Shown here piece after piece: positions 41,806-50,811 of a stretch of 64,000 nucleotides of DNA. Location: the NCBI RefSeq assembly GCF_000271405.2, contig NC_018081.1, positions 1,526,252-1,590,251 on the forward strand, read 5' to 3'. Within the stretch, counting starts at the first letter, position 1; every line of letters starts with the position of its first letter. Made by a program: the position numbers and the translations under genes. The notes below the pieces were generated by a model. It was not told where the DNA came from. It saw only the letters and a program-made list of their open reading frames with translations, and ran no database searches. The stretch is from Enterococcus hirae ATCC 9790 (lineage in GTDB: Bacteria > Bacillota > Bacilli > Lactobacillales > Enterococcaceae).

Positions 41806-43077
41806 ATGAAAAAAATCATAATTGAAGGAAATCGTCCGTTAACTGGTGAAGTAACGATCAGTGGGGCTAAAAATAGTGCAGTGGCTTTGATTCCTGCAGC
41901 GATTTTAGCAGATTCTCCGGTTATTTTAGAAGGCGTACCTGATATTCAGGATGTTCATTCACTAATCGAAATTTTAGAAATCATGGGAGCAAAAATCCAT
42001 TTTTCACAAAATATTTTAGAAATTGATCCCCGCGGTATCGTCTCTGTGCCCATGCCAAGTGGTAAGATCAATAGTCTACGTGCTTCCTATTATTTTATGG
42101 GGGCACTGCTTGGAAAATTTGGTGAGGCAGTGGTTGGTTTGCCAGGTGGGTGCTATCTAGGACCACGACCAATTGATTTACATGTCAAGGGTTTCGAAGC
42201 ATTAGGTGCTTCAGTCAATAATGAACATGGTGCGATGTATTTACGGACCGACCAACAGGGATTACAGGGAAATCGGATTTTCATGGATGTCGTTTCAGTC
42301 GGTGCAACGATCAATGTGATGCTGGCTGCTATTAAAGCGAAAGGTCAGACAGTAATCGAAAATGCCGCTCGTGAACCAGAGATCATCGATGTTGCTACTT
42401 TGTTGAATAATATGGGTGCTAAAGTGCGAGGAGCAGGGACAGATGTGATCCGAATCGAAGGTGTAGACAAACTCCATGGTTGTCGCCATTTCATGATCCC
42501 TGATCGAATCGAAGCAGGGACTTATCTAGCGCTTGCTGCAGCAGCAGGAAATGGTGTTAAGATCAAAAATGTGATTTACGAACATTTAGAAAGTTTTATT
42601 GCTAAACTTCAAGAAATGGGCGTAAACATGACGATTAGAGAAGATGAGATTGAAGTGTTTCCGTCTAAAGTGTTAAAAGCGGTGAATGTGATGACTTATC
42701 CATATCCTGGGTTTGCAACAGACTTACAACAACCATTGACTCCCCTCTTATTAATGACCAAAGGAACAGCTGAAATCACAGATACGATTTATGCTAAACG
42801 TGTGAATCATGTGCCTGAATTAGCACGTATGGGTGCTGATATATCAGTTGAAGGGAATTTGATCATTACAAATGGACCAAATAAACTTCATGGAACAGAG
42901 GTAGTCGCTTCTGACCTTCGAGCAGGTGCTTGCTTAGTTATTGCAGGTCTCATGGCTGAAGGAACAACTACTATTTATAACGTAGAATATATTTTACGTG
43001 GTTATGATCATATTATTGAAAAATTGACGGCATTAGGTGCTGAAATCCAAATGGTGGAGGAAGTGGAAGCTGAATGA
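41806..43077 (+). CDS. murA2: UDP-N-acetylglucosamine 1-carboxyvinyltransferase (second MurA type)
   Basis: First committed step of peptidoglycan precursor synthesis; target of fosfomycin. The 423-residue protein has [15 protein letters not shown] at the N-terminus and the active-site Cys in [13 protein letters not shown] (about 117). Position between fba and rho is that of the MurZ/MurAB paralogue in Firmicutes, so another murA is expected elsewhere. Overlaps rho by 4 bp (ATGA). Confidence 0.95.
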   Translation: MKKIIIEGNRPLTGEVTISGAKNSAVALIPAAILADSPVILEGVPDIQDVHSLIEILEIMGAKIHFSQNILEIDPRGIVSVPMPSGKINSLRASYYFMGALLGKFGEAVVGLPGGCYLGPRPIDLHVKGFEALGASVNNEHGAMYLRTDQQGLQGNRIFMDVVSVGATINVMLAAIKAKGQTVIENAAREPEIIDVATLLNNMGAKVRGAGTDVIRIEGVDKLHGCRHFMIPDRIEAGTYLALAAAAGNGVKIKNVIYEHLESFIAKLQEMGVNMTIREDEIEVFPSKVLKAVNVMTYPYPGFATDLQQPLTPLLLMTKGTAEITDTIYAKRVNHVPELARMGADISVEGNLIITNGPNKLHGTEVVASDLRAGACLVIAGLMAEGTTTIYNVEYILRGYDHIIEKLTALGAEIQMVEEVEAE

Positions 43078-44369
43078 GTGATTATTTAACGATGGCGGAA
43101 CTGGAAAATAAGACATTAAAAGAGGTCTACAGTTACGCAAAAGAATTTAAGATTCCTTATTATAGCAAAATGAATAAAAAAGAATTATCTTTAGCTGTGA
43201 TTCGGGCGCAAGCAGAAAAACAAGGGTTTTATTATATGGAAGGAATCTTAGATATCGTTGGACAAGATGGGTATGGTTTTTTACGACCAATCAATTATGG
43301 GCCAAGTGTAGAAGATATCTATATCTCTGCTTCACAAATAAGACGGTTTAGTTTGCGAAATGGAGATAAAGTAGCAGGAAAGGCTCGCCCACCTAAAGAG
43401 TCAGAACGTTATTATGGATTGATGCACGTGGAAAGTGTAAATGGAAAAGACCCAGAAGAAGCCAAAGAACGTCCGCATTTTCCAGCATTGACACCTCTGT
43501 ATCCTCAAGAACAGCTTAGGTTAGAAACAACCTCTCAAAGACTAGCAACAAGAATGATCGATATCTTCTCACCAGTAGGTTTTGGTCAACGTGGCTTGAT
43601 TGTAGCACCTCCTAAAGCCGGAAAAACTTCTGTGTTAAAGGAAATCGCCAATGGAATCACTGAAAATCATCCAGAAGTAGAACTGATCGTTCTTCTGATC
43701 GATGAACGCCCAGAAGAAGTCACAGATTTGGAACGCAGCGTCAAAGGAGATGTCGTTTCATCTACTTTCGATTTACAACCACAAAATCATACAAGGGTAT
43801 CTGAGTTGGTCCTGGAAAGAGCGATGCGTTTAGTCGAAGATAAACGAGATGTCGTGATCTTGATGGATAGTATTACCCGATTAGCTAGAGCTTACAATTT
43901 AGTCGTACCGCCAAGTGGTCGTACATTGAGCGGAGGAATCGATCCAGCCGCACTATATAAACCAAAAAAATTCTTCGGAGCAGCTAGAAATATCGAAGAA
44001 GGTGGAAGCTTGACGATCTTAGCAACTGCCTTAGTCGATACGGGTAGCCGAATGGATGATGTGATCTATGAAGAGTTTAAAGGAACAGGGAATTTAGAAC
44101 TTCAACTGTCTCGTGAACTATCTGAGCGTCGTATCTTCCCTGCCATTGATATCAAGAAATCTGGTACGAGAAAAGAAGAGCTTCTAATGCCAGAAGATCA
44201 ATTAGAAGAAATTTGGAAGTTACGAAAGAATATGGTCGGCGATTCATTGGAATACACCGAACAATTGATCCGTTTTTTAAGAAAAACCAAAAACAATCAA
44301 CAATTTTTCAAAGAATTCCAAGATGTCTCGTTCGGTAAAAAAAATCAGACAAGAAATCTAAAAAGATAA
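43074..44369 (+). CDS. rho: Transcription termination factor Rho
   Basis: Hexameric RNA helicase for factor-dependent termination. The 431-residue protein has an N-terminal RNA-binding cold-shock-like domain ([19 protein letters not shown]), P-loop [12 protein letters not shown] (about 180), Walker [17 protein letters not shown] (about 260) and [12 protein letters not shown]. Overlaps murA2 by 4 bp, so the two are translationally coupled. Confidence 0.97.
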   Translation: MSDYLTMAELENKTLKEVYSYAKEFKIPYYSKMNKKELSLAVIRAQAEKQGFYYMEGILDIVGQDGYGFLRPINYGPSVEDIYISASQIRRFSLRNGDKVAGKARPPKESERYYGLMHVESVNGKDPEEAKERPHFPALTPLYPQEQLRLETTSQRLATRMIDIFSPVGFGQRGLIVAPPKAGKTSVLKEIANGITENHPEVELIVLLIDERPEEVTDLERSVKGDVVSSTFDLQPQNHTRVSELVLERAMRLVEDKRDVVILMDSITRLARAYNLVVPPSGRTLSGGIDPAALYKPKKFFGAARNIEEGGSLTILATALVDTGSRMDDVIYEEFKGTGNLELQLSRELSERRIFPAIDIKKSGTRKEELLMPEDQLEEIWKLRKNMVGDSLEYTEQLIRFLRKTKNNQQFFKEFQDVSFGKKNQTRNLKR

Positions 44370-44466
44370 TTGCAACGTTGTTAGAAACATGTTAAGATGT
44401 TACTGTTGTATATCGACAAATCAACTCTGGTTCAGCAAATGGGTCAGGGCAAAGGAGCGAAAACGC

Positions 44467-44730
44467 ATGAAAGAAAACATCCATCCAGATTACCATCCAG
44501 TAGTGTTCTTGGATTCAACAACTGGCTTTAAATTCTTGTCAGGTTCAACAAAAACTTCACAAGAAACAGTTGAATGGGAAGACGGTAATACATACCCAGT
44601 CATCCGTGTCGAAGTTACTTCTGACTCACATCCATTCTATACTGGACGTCAAAAATTCACACAAGCAGACGGACGTGTGGACCGTTTCAACAAAAAATAC
44701 GGTCTCAAAGACGCAAACGCTGCAGAATAA
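44467..44730 (+). CDS. rpmE2: Ribosomal protein bL31, type B
   Basis: An 87-residue large-subunit protein without the Cys-x-x-Cys zinc motif, that is, the zinc-independent B form often used under zinc limitation, though in enterococci it may be the main copy. ATG 44467 follows AAAGGAGCG. An in-frame extension to 44389 has no ribosome site and is rejected. Follows rho, as in other Firmicutes. Confidence 0.96.
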   Translation: MKENIHPDYHPVVFLDSTTGFKFLSGSTKTSQETVEWEDGNTYPVIRVEVTSDSHPFYTGRQKFTQADGRVDRFNKKYGLKDANAAE

Positions 44731-44757
44731 TCAAAACATTGTTCATACGATGTTTAG

Positions 44758-44789
44758 CAGACTATCTGATAAAGGTAGTCTGTTTTTTT
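44758..44789 (+). terminator. rpmE2 terminator
   Basis: CAGACTA / TAGTCTG stem, 11-nt loop and seven Ts. Confidence 0.9.
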
Positions 44790-44879
44790 GTGTTTTCTGT
44801 TTCTGATAATCAAAAAATGGTCACTAAAAATTTATCATACCATATTATTTAAAAGTCTGATTTTCATTATTTCCTTCTG

Positions 44880-44908
44880 TTGGAAAAAAACGACAACATT
44901 TATAAAAT
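44880..44908 (+). promoter_or_regulatory. Candidate promoter of the M60 peptidase gene
   Basis: TTGGAA (44880-44885), 17-bp spacer, TAAAAT (44903-44908). No cre-like site seen nearby. Confidence 0.5.
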
Positions 44909-44961
44909 AATGCATGTTAATGTTATATTATAAATAAAAAATAACATCAAGAGGTGCTAAT

Positions 44962-46487
44962 ATGAGTAAGAAGAAAGCAATGATTTTGGGGTCTTTACTG
45001 TTCAGTATGGTTATTTTATCAAATGACCTAAATGTTGAGGCAACAGTAAATGAACCGACTATTGGGACGGAAGTCGTTCTTTCAGAGCGAAGTAATGAAA
45101 ACGTTTCAACGGTTTTGAATGCTTATCAAAGTGAGGATGTTGAGAGTTATCGGGAAGAAATCGGGAATTGGTTTGGTCCTAGTAGCAATCAATCTACAGG
45201 GATCTATAAACGTAAAAATGATACGATCGAAATTTATGTAGATGAAACGGCGAACAACTACCGACGTATACGATTACCAGGGCTAGTCTGAAAGATTATC
45301 TCGAAGGGGCAACGAAAGGGAAACGACTAAATAGAGGAAGAAACGTCATTTCCGGTACTCAAGAAGGCGTGATCCATATCCAAAATGAATCCACTCGCAT
45401 CACGCAACAAAAAACGAGAATTGAAATACGTGGTGGTATTACAATTCCACGTTTTATTCTAGGAAAAATGACCAATAAAGATTGGCAGAATGAAGTAAGA
45501 AATCATCCAAATGCACCTGCTTATGAATTGGTCAGTGATCGAGTTTTGGTTACAGGATCCGACAAAACAATTAATTATGTGAAGGACCCAACTAAAATTT
45601 TAACAACGAAAGAAAAAGTAATTGATCTTCACGATCAAACAGCCGGACTCGATAATAGCGCTACAATCCATCGTCAACCAACTGGCTTAGTTCAACATAT
45701 GCGTGAAACGAGTGCCAGAGAAGATTATATGTACGCGTATGAACAACATACTGGTTTTAATTATGCAGATGGGATGAGAGTCTTGTTAGATCCAGACGGT
45801 TCCTCACAGTGGGGGATTTGGCATGAATTAGGTCATACCTATCAAATTGATGATATGGGTTGGGAGGATATGACCGAAGTGACCGTGAATATCTTTTCGA
45901 TGCGGGTACAAAAAGCATTAGGGCAGCGTAGTCGTTTAGAAGAAGATCGCGTATATACGGATATTTTCAATTATTTGAATCGAAGTCAATCGAAAAATTT
46001 TGATAAACAAGATGAATTTGTTCGACTAGGAATGTTTTGGCAGCTGGAATTAGCATTTGGCAGCGACTTCTATCCTAAACTACATCAGTTATATCGTGAA
46101 GAAAGTCCACAGCTATGGACAGAACAAGACAAGCGACAACATTTTATCTTATCTGCTTCAAAGATCAGTAACAAAAATCTAACGCCATTTTTTGAAAAAT
46201 GGGCTATCGAAGTTACTGCTGATACTAAAAAAGAATTAGCAAGACTACCAAAATTAACGAAGAAAATCTGGGAATATCGTGATGAAATGAAAGGTGATGT
46301 AGGAAATATTACCGATGATGATAATAACAATGGCAACACGGAAGATCCTTCAATTGAAACTTGGGATAAAGATAAAGTGTATGTTGCTGGGGATATTGTC
46401 ATGTATAAAGGTGTAAAATATCGTGCAAAATGGTGGAATACCGATAAAGTTCCTGGAGAAACGATTGACTGGGAAAGAATTGATTGA
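44962..46487 (+). CDS. Secreted M60 (enhancin-like) metallopeptidase with chitin-binding-type module, frameshifted
   Basis: M60 peptidases attack mucins and other O-glycoproteins. About 508 residues when joined: signal peptide (MSKKKAMILGSLLFSMVILS..., cleavage after NVEA), an M60 domain with zinc motif WHELGHTYQ (about residue 290), and a C-terminal module WDKDKVYVAGDIVMYKGVKY of the CBM5/12 type after an Asn/Asp linker. The frame breaks near 45254-45285. Adding one C to read AACAACCTACCG joins ...DETANN to LPTYTITRASLKDYLEG, matching the family's NLP segment. Without it the peptide stops at 45291 and the catalytic part is not exported. It could be a real null allele or an error. Confidence 0.82.
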
Positions 46488-46495
46488 TCATCAAT

Positions 46496-46545
46496 AAACA
46501 CAACGTATTTTGATTGTAACGGTCAAAATACGTTGTGTTTTATTT
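46496..46545 (+). terminator. M60 peptidase terminator
   Basis: Perfect 18-bp stem AAACACAACGTATTTTGA / TCAAAATACGTTGTGTTT with a 9-nt loop and Ts. Confidence 0.92.
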
Positions 46546-46657
46546 ATATAAGGAACGCCTGAAACACATGAATCTCTAATTTTGATGAACGCTATCGATC
46601 ATTTTTTTGACTGATTTTTTTAAAATTTGATCCATTTTTCGTTATTCGTTCAAAGCA

Positions 46658-46713
46658 TTGAATGGCTGAATTAGGGATGCTATACTTGCCACAGTTATTA
46701 GAAAGCGTTAACA
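46658..46713 (+). promoter_or_regulatory. PTS operon promoter with cre-like site
   Basis: TTGAAT (46658-46663), 17-bp spacer, TATACT (46681-46686). TAGAAAGCGTTAACA (46699-46713) matches the CcpA cre consensus except at the first T of the core, and lies around or just after the expected start of transcription, a typical repressing position. Confidence 0.8.
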
Positions 46714-46737
46714 AATAGTGAAAGGAGGCTATATGGA

Positions 46738-47202
46738 GTGGAGATTAGTCAACTGATTTCAGAAGAATTGATTCTTTTCGATGACTCAATTCGATCAAAA
46801 AAATCATTATTTGAATATATCGGTACTACACTTGAAACCACACATAGAGTAAAAAGTGCAAAAAAAATAATCAAAGCATTATTCAAAAGAGAAGAGGAAG
46901 TGCCTACAGGGATTGAAGCTGGATTTGGTATCCCACATGCTAAAAGCAAGGCTGTCATTACACCAACCATTTGTTTTGTTCGTAGCAGCCAGATTACAGA
47001 ATATCTTGGCTTAGATGGGGAGCCAATTGCATATACTTTTGCAATCGTGGTTCCTGCAAACGCTGCTGACAGTCATCTTGAGATTCTCAGTGCGTTGTCA
47101 AGGCGATTAATTGATCCAAACTTTAGAAAACAAATCAAAGAAGCAAATTCAGCCTCAGAAATTATGACCGTTTTAAAAAATGAAGAAAAAGCAATCCGTT
47201 AA
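46738..47202 (+). CDS. PTS fructose/mannitol-family EIIA component
   Basis: Takes phosphate from HPr and hands it to the IIB domain. The 154-residue protein has the phospho-His in GIEAGFGIPHAKSKAV (about residue 68). GTG start at 46738 with AAAGGAGG 9 bp before; an ATG at 46733 is out of frame and stops after seven codons. First gene of an IIA-IIBC-aldolase operon. Confidence 0.9.
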   Translation: MEISQLISEELILFDDSIRSKKSLFEYIGTTLETTHRVKSAKKIIKALFKREEEVPTGIEAGFGIPHAKSKAVITPTICFVRSSQITEYLGLDGEPIAYTFAIVVPANAADSHLEILSALSRRLIDPNFRKQIKEANSASEIMTVLKNEEKAIR

Positions 47203-47273
47203 ATGAATCATCGAATAATGTCACACGCATCAACTGAGACCGTTATTGAATAAGCAGATAGGGGAGAATAACG

Positions 47274-48701
47274 ATGAAAATAATTGGTGTAACCGCATGT
47301 CCTACGGGAATTGCGCATACGTATATGTCCGCTGAGAAATTAGAAGGGACTGCTAAAAAACTAGGCCATGATGCAAAGTTTGAAACGCAAGGAATCAAAA
47401 CGGAAAATAGGTTAACTACAAAAGAGATTGCTGAAGCAGATGCGATTATTCTAGCAGTTGATAAAGAAATTGATATGCAACGTTTTACGGGTAAAAGAAT
47501 CAAAAAAGTTTCAACGAGTCGAGCAATTAAAGAACCAGAATTGGTAATTGATGAAGCATTAAAAGGGATCAATACGTTAGAAATTGCTCAATCAGTTGAA
47601 CAAACAAAAGCCACGAAACAAAAAGCCACACTTTATAACCATTTTATGAGTGGTGTGAACTATATGTTACCGTTTGTGATTGCGGGCGGAATTATTATCG
47701 CATTAAGTTTTGCTTTTGGGATCACTGCAGCGGATCCTAAATCAGCTGACTATAATGTCCTAGCTGCCGCATTTTCTAGAATTGGTGGAGACACCGCTTT
47801 TGCCATGATGGTGCCAGCTTTAGGGGCAGGGATTGCGACCTCTATTGCGGGGAAAGCTGGCTTTGCACCTGGGATCGTGGCAGGGCTACTGGCATCTACT
47901 GGTGGTTCTGGATTTCTTGGAGGAATGATCGGGGGGCTGTTAGCAGGGTATGTGACAGATTTTCTGGCAAATAAAATTCCTGTAAAAAAAGGTATCTTAG
48001 CGATGTATCAATTGATCGTCGTTCCGTTAATATCTATCTTGATCATTGGTTTAGCAATGGTTTTTGTAATCGAACAACCCATTTCGTGGTTATTAGAAGT
48101 ATTAACCAATTGGTTGAATAGTTTAGGTAATACTTCCGGATTAATGTTTGGCTTGATCATCGGCGTGATGATGGCAGCTGATATGGGAGGGCCGATCAAT
48201 AAATCGATCTCAACTTTTTCCATTGGTTTGATGTCGGCCGGAGTCAATGCACCGATCGCAGCATGTATGGCAGCTGGAATGACCCCACCGCTGGGGATCG
48301 CCTTAGCCACACTGTTGTTCAAGAAAAAATTTACGAAAGAAGAACGGACTTCTGGTCAATCCTGTTGGGTGCTTGGTGCTTCTTATATTACAGAAGGAGC
48401 GATTCCCTTCGCAGTTTCAGATCCGATTCGAGTCATTCCGAGCTTGATTCTTGGCTCTGCTACTGCAGCGGGTATCTCAATGGCTGCCGGTGTCACATCC
48501 ATTGCTCCTCATGGTGGGATTTGGGTCATGCTGATACCTAACGTGATCAATCACCTACCCATGTATTTGCTAGCGATTGGTGCTGGGACAGTAGTTACGG
48601 CTCTTTCACTTGGATTATTAAAGAAATCAAGCGAAGAACAAGTCGGAAATGAAGAAAAAATAGTGAAGCAAGAAAAAATAATAAATGAGGTGGAAGTGTA
48701 A
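47274..48701 (+). CDS. PTS fructose-family EIIBC component
   Basis: Membrane sugar transporter. The N-terminal IIB domain (about 1-100) begins MKIIGVTACPTGIAHTYM with the phospho-Cys at 9. The IIC domain (from about 120) has roughly nine or ten membrane helices with GGPINKS and ITEGAIPFAVSDP family motifs. The 475-residue IIBC form with separate IIA is common for fructose, mannose-derivative and mannosylglycerate systems; the sugar is not certain. Overlaps the aldolase start by 1 bp (TAATG). Confidence 0.9.
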   Translation: MKIIGVTACPTGIAHTYMSAEKLEGTAKKLGHDAKFETQGIKTENRLTTKEIAEADAIILAVDKEIDMQRFTGKRIKKVSTSRAIKEPELVIDEALKGINTLEIAQSVEQTKATKQKATLYNHFMSGVNYMLPFVIAGGIIIALSFAFGITAADPKSADYNVLAAAFSRIGGDTAFAMMVPALGAGIATSIAGKAGFAPGIVAGLLASTGGSGFLGGMIGGLLAGYVTDFLANKIPVKKGILAMYQLIVVPLISILIIGLAMVFVIEQPISWLLEVLTNWLNSLGNTSGLMFGLIIGVMMAADMGGPINKSISTFSIGLMSAGVNAPIAACMAAGMTPPLGIALATLLFKKKFTKEERTSGQSCWVLGASYITEGAIPFAVSDPIRVIPSLILGSATAAGISMAAGVTSIAPHGGIWVMLIPNVINHLPMYLLAIGAGTVVTALSLGLLKKSSEEQVGNEEKIVKQEKIINEVEV

Positions 48702-49564
48702 TGTTATATACAATGAAAGAGCTATTGAAAGTAGCTAAAGACAATCAATTTGCGGTTCCTGCTTTTAATATTTGTAGTTATGATATGTTAAAGGCAATCA
48801 TGGAAGAAGTAGAACGGTTAAATGCACCAGTGATTTTAGAGATCCATCCCGATGAGATTGCTTACTTGAATGATGAATTTGTTGCTGCTGTTCGAGCTTA
48901 TGCGCATAAAAGTAAAGTACCTGTAGTGATCCATCTTGACCATGGCGGTAAAGTAAGTGATGTGTTACGGGCTATCCGCAATGGCTATACCTCGGTTATG
49001 ATTGATGCCTCCTTGCAATCCTTTGACGATAATATAAAGATAACTAAAGAAGTGGTGGCTCTAGCTCACGAGGTAGATGTGTCAGTCGAAGCAGAAATTG
49101 GTACGATTGGGAATAATGGGTCAGCAGAAGGTGGGTCAGCTAATATTATTTACACAGATCCTGAACAAGCAAAACAGTTTGTTGCAGAAACGAATATTGA
49201 TACATTAGCTATCGCTATTGGAACAGCACATGGCTTATATCCTAAAGATAAAACACCAAAATTGAATATCGAGTTATTGAAAGAATTGAATGAGACCATC
49301 GATTTGCCATTTGTTTTACATGGTGGTTCAGGAAATCCGGATAAAGAAGTAAGCGAAGCAGTTAAATATGGTGTAGCTAAGGTCAACCTTAGTTCGGATC
49401 TTAAAAGTGTCTTTTTCGATGCATTAAGAGAAATCTTAAATGAAAACCCGGAAATGTATGAACCGAATATGATCTACCCTTATGCGAATCAAAAAGTACA
49501 GGAAGTAGTGAAACATAAAATGACGATCTTAAACACGATCGATCAAGCCAAGTGTTATAAATAA
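48701..49564 (+). CDS. Class II aldolase, ketose-bisphosphate type
   Basis: A 287-residue zinc aldolase of the fructose/tagatose-bisphosphate family: IHLDHGGKVSDVLRAI (about 80), EAEIGTIGNNG, AIGTAHGLYP and LHGGSGNPDKEV. Clearly divergent from the glycolytic copy at 40715. In an operon with the PTS, it likely cleaves the bisphosphate made from the imported sugar; no sugar-phosphate kinase is encoded in the operon, so 1-phosphofructokinase or a similar enzyme would have to come from elsewhere. Confidence 0.9.
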   Translation: MLYTMKELLKVAKDNQFAVPAFNICSYDMLKAIMEEVERLNAPVILEIHPDEIAYLNDEFVAAVRAYAHKSKVPVVIHLDHGGKVSDVLRAIRNGYTSVMIDASLQSFDDNIKITKEVVALAHEVDVSVEAEIGTIGNNGSAEGGSANIIYTDPEQAKQFVAETNIDTLAIAIGTAHGLYPKDKTPKLNIELLKELNETIDLPFVLHGGSGNPDKEVSEAVKYGVAKVNLSSDLKSVFFDALREILNENPEMYEPNMIYPYANQKVQEVVKHKMTILNTIDQAKCYK

Positions 49565-49574
49565 GACGAATTTC

Positions 49575-49770
49575 TCACCGTTTATTCGTTTTAGAGATAC
49601 TAGAAGAGACCGAGACAAGTTTTGACACAGTCTCCAATGAAATCGAAATCGAGTGGTCATGAAAAAATGCTCAGTATTTCTAGGAATAAGCCAATGAATC
49701 GCTAACTTTAGTTGTTTCGGCTGATGTCCTATAGCGAAGCATTTTCATTCTAACCACTCGATTCTGTTTT
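49575..49770. repeat. Hairpin repeat pieces after the PTS operon
   Basis: CACCGTTTATTCGTTTTAGAGATACTAG (49577 on) then GAGACCGAGACAAGTTTTGACACAGTCTC, a degenerate version of the hairpins at 9354 and 28953. It is followed by AATAAGCCAATGAATCGC...GTTTCGGCTGATG, related to the 31054 and 53619 hairpins, between GAGTGGTCATG and AACCACTCG arms. Probably terminates the operon. Confidence 0.6.
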
Positions 49771-49834
49771 TGGATGTAGGTGGAGGCATCTTTGTTTATG
49801 GTAAAATAAAGCGAAAGAGAAAGGAGTGGGGAAG

Positions 49835-50605
49835 ATGTTAAGTGACGTAGAAGAGCGACAACAAACGATTGTCAATCATTTGAAAATCAACCAATTTGCC
49901 AGGATTACTGAATTGATCGATTTAGTAAATTACAGTGAAGCGACAGTGAAACGAGATCTTGTTGTCTTAGAACAAAGTGGTCTGATCCGCAGAGTCCGTG
50001 GTGGGGCTATGTTAGTAGATAATCAGAAAATCGATGTACCATATATGATGAAAATCACCCATTTAGAGGAAGAAAGTGAAAAACGTTATATTGCGGATAT
50101 TGCAGCTAATTTGATCAAAGATGATATGGTTTTATTTTTAGACTCTAGTACAACTAGTTTGCATTTAGTTCGAAATTTAGGTCGATTTGAGGGGCTGCAA
50201 ATCATTACGAATGGGGTCATTACTGCTGCTATGTTAAGTGAATTTACTTCAGCAAAAGTATCGATCGTCGGTGGTAAAATCGTTCAAAAACGAGCAACGA
50301 TCAACGGAGCAAAAGCGTATAATGATATTTTGACTTATGCTGCTGACCTTGCAATCATCAGCTGTCGAGGATTTGATTTTAATCAAGGCGTGACGGAAAC
50401 GCATGAAGGAGAAGCGTTAGTAAAAAGAGCGTTTCGTAAACAAGCCAATCATTTGATGGTGTTAGCTACACAAGATAAATTAGAACAACGCTTCATTCAT
50501 CAAGCAATTGCTAGTCATGAAATCGATTATTTAGTGACCAGTCAGAAATTAACGAACGAACAATTGAAAAAAATCTATGAACACCACACAGAGTGTTTTT
50601 ATTAA
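49835..50605 (+). CDS. DeoR/GlpR-family transcriptional regulator
   Basis: A 256-residue repressor with N-terminal winged HTH (residues 8-58; ARITELIDLVNYSEATVKRDL) and a C-terminal sugar-phosphate sensor domain (DSSTTSLHLVRNL, GCRGFD-like CRGFDFNQGVTE). ATG 49835 has AAGGAG 8 bp upstream; a GTG three codons earlier is within the ribosome site. Placed between the PTS operon and the GH85 gene, so it is the natural candidate regulator of both. Confidence 0.9.
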   Translation: MLSDVEERQQTIVNHLKINQFARITELIDLVNYSEATVKRDLVVLEQSGLIRRVRGGAMLVDNQKIDVPYMMKITHLEEESEKRYIADIAANLIKDDMVLFLDSSTTSLHLVRNLGRFEGLQIITNGVITAAMLSEFTSAKVSIVGGKIVQKRATINGAKAYNDILTYAADLAIISCRGFDFNQGVTETHEGEALVKRAFRKQANHLMVLATQDKLEQRFIHQAIASHEIDYLVTSQKLTNEQLKKIYEHHTECFY

Positions 50606-50707
50606 TCAGAAAGACCAATAAAAGTGGATGTTCTCATAAAATTCATTCATTGATAACACCTATAATTTGTATCAAGAAAGCTATAGTTTGTTCATGTACA
50701 CCCTTTT

Positions 50708-50722
50708 TAGTAAGCGCTATCA
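50708..50722 (+). promoter_or_regulatory. cre-like site upstream of the GH85 gene
   Basis: TAGTAAGCGCTATCA has the same one-base departure from the cre consensus as the site at 46699. It lies about 90 bp before the GH85 start. A TATAAT occurs at about 50661, but I could not find a clear -35. Confidence 0.65.
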
Positions 50723-50760
50723 TAAATTGTGGAAGATAATAATTGAGAAAGGAGTAACGA

Positions 50761-50802
50761 GTGAACAGTTGCAGCAAGCGATTAGATAAGAACAAATCAT
50801 AG
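50761..50802 (+). CDS. Possible 13-codon leader peptide
   Basis: GTG AAC AGT ... TAG (MNSCSKRLDKNKS) with AAAGGAG 6 bp before it; the stop codon touches the AGGAGG ribosome site of the GH85 gene. Could couple translation or be chance. Confidence 0.3.
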   Translation: MNSCSKRLDKNKS

Positions 50803-50811
50803 GAGGTAGCG

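Noticed and set aside
46733..46756. ATG at 46733 as start of the EIIA gene
   Set aside because: Out of frame with the EIIA sequence and stops after seven codons; the GTG at 46738 fits the ribosome site.
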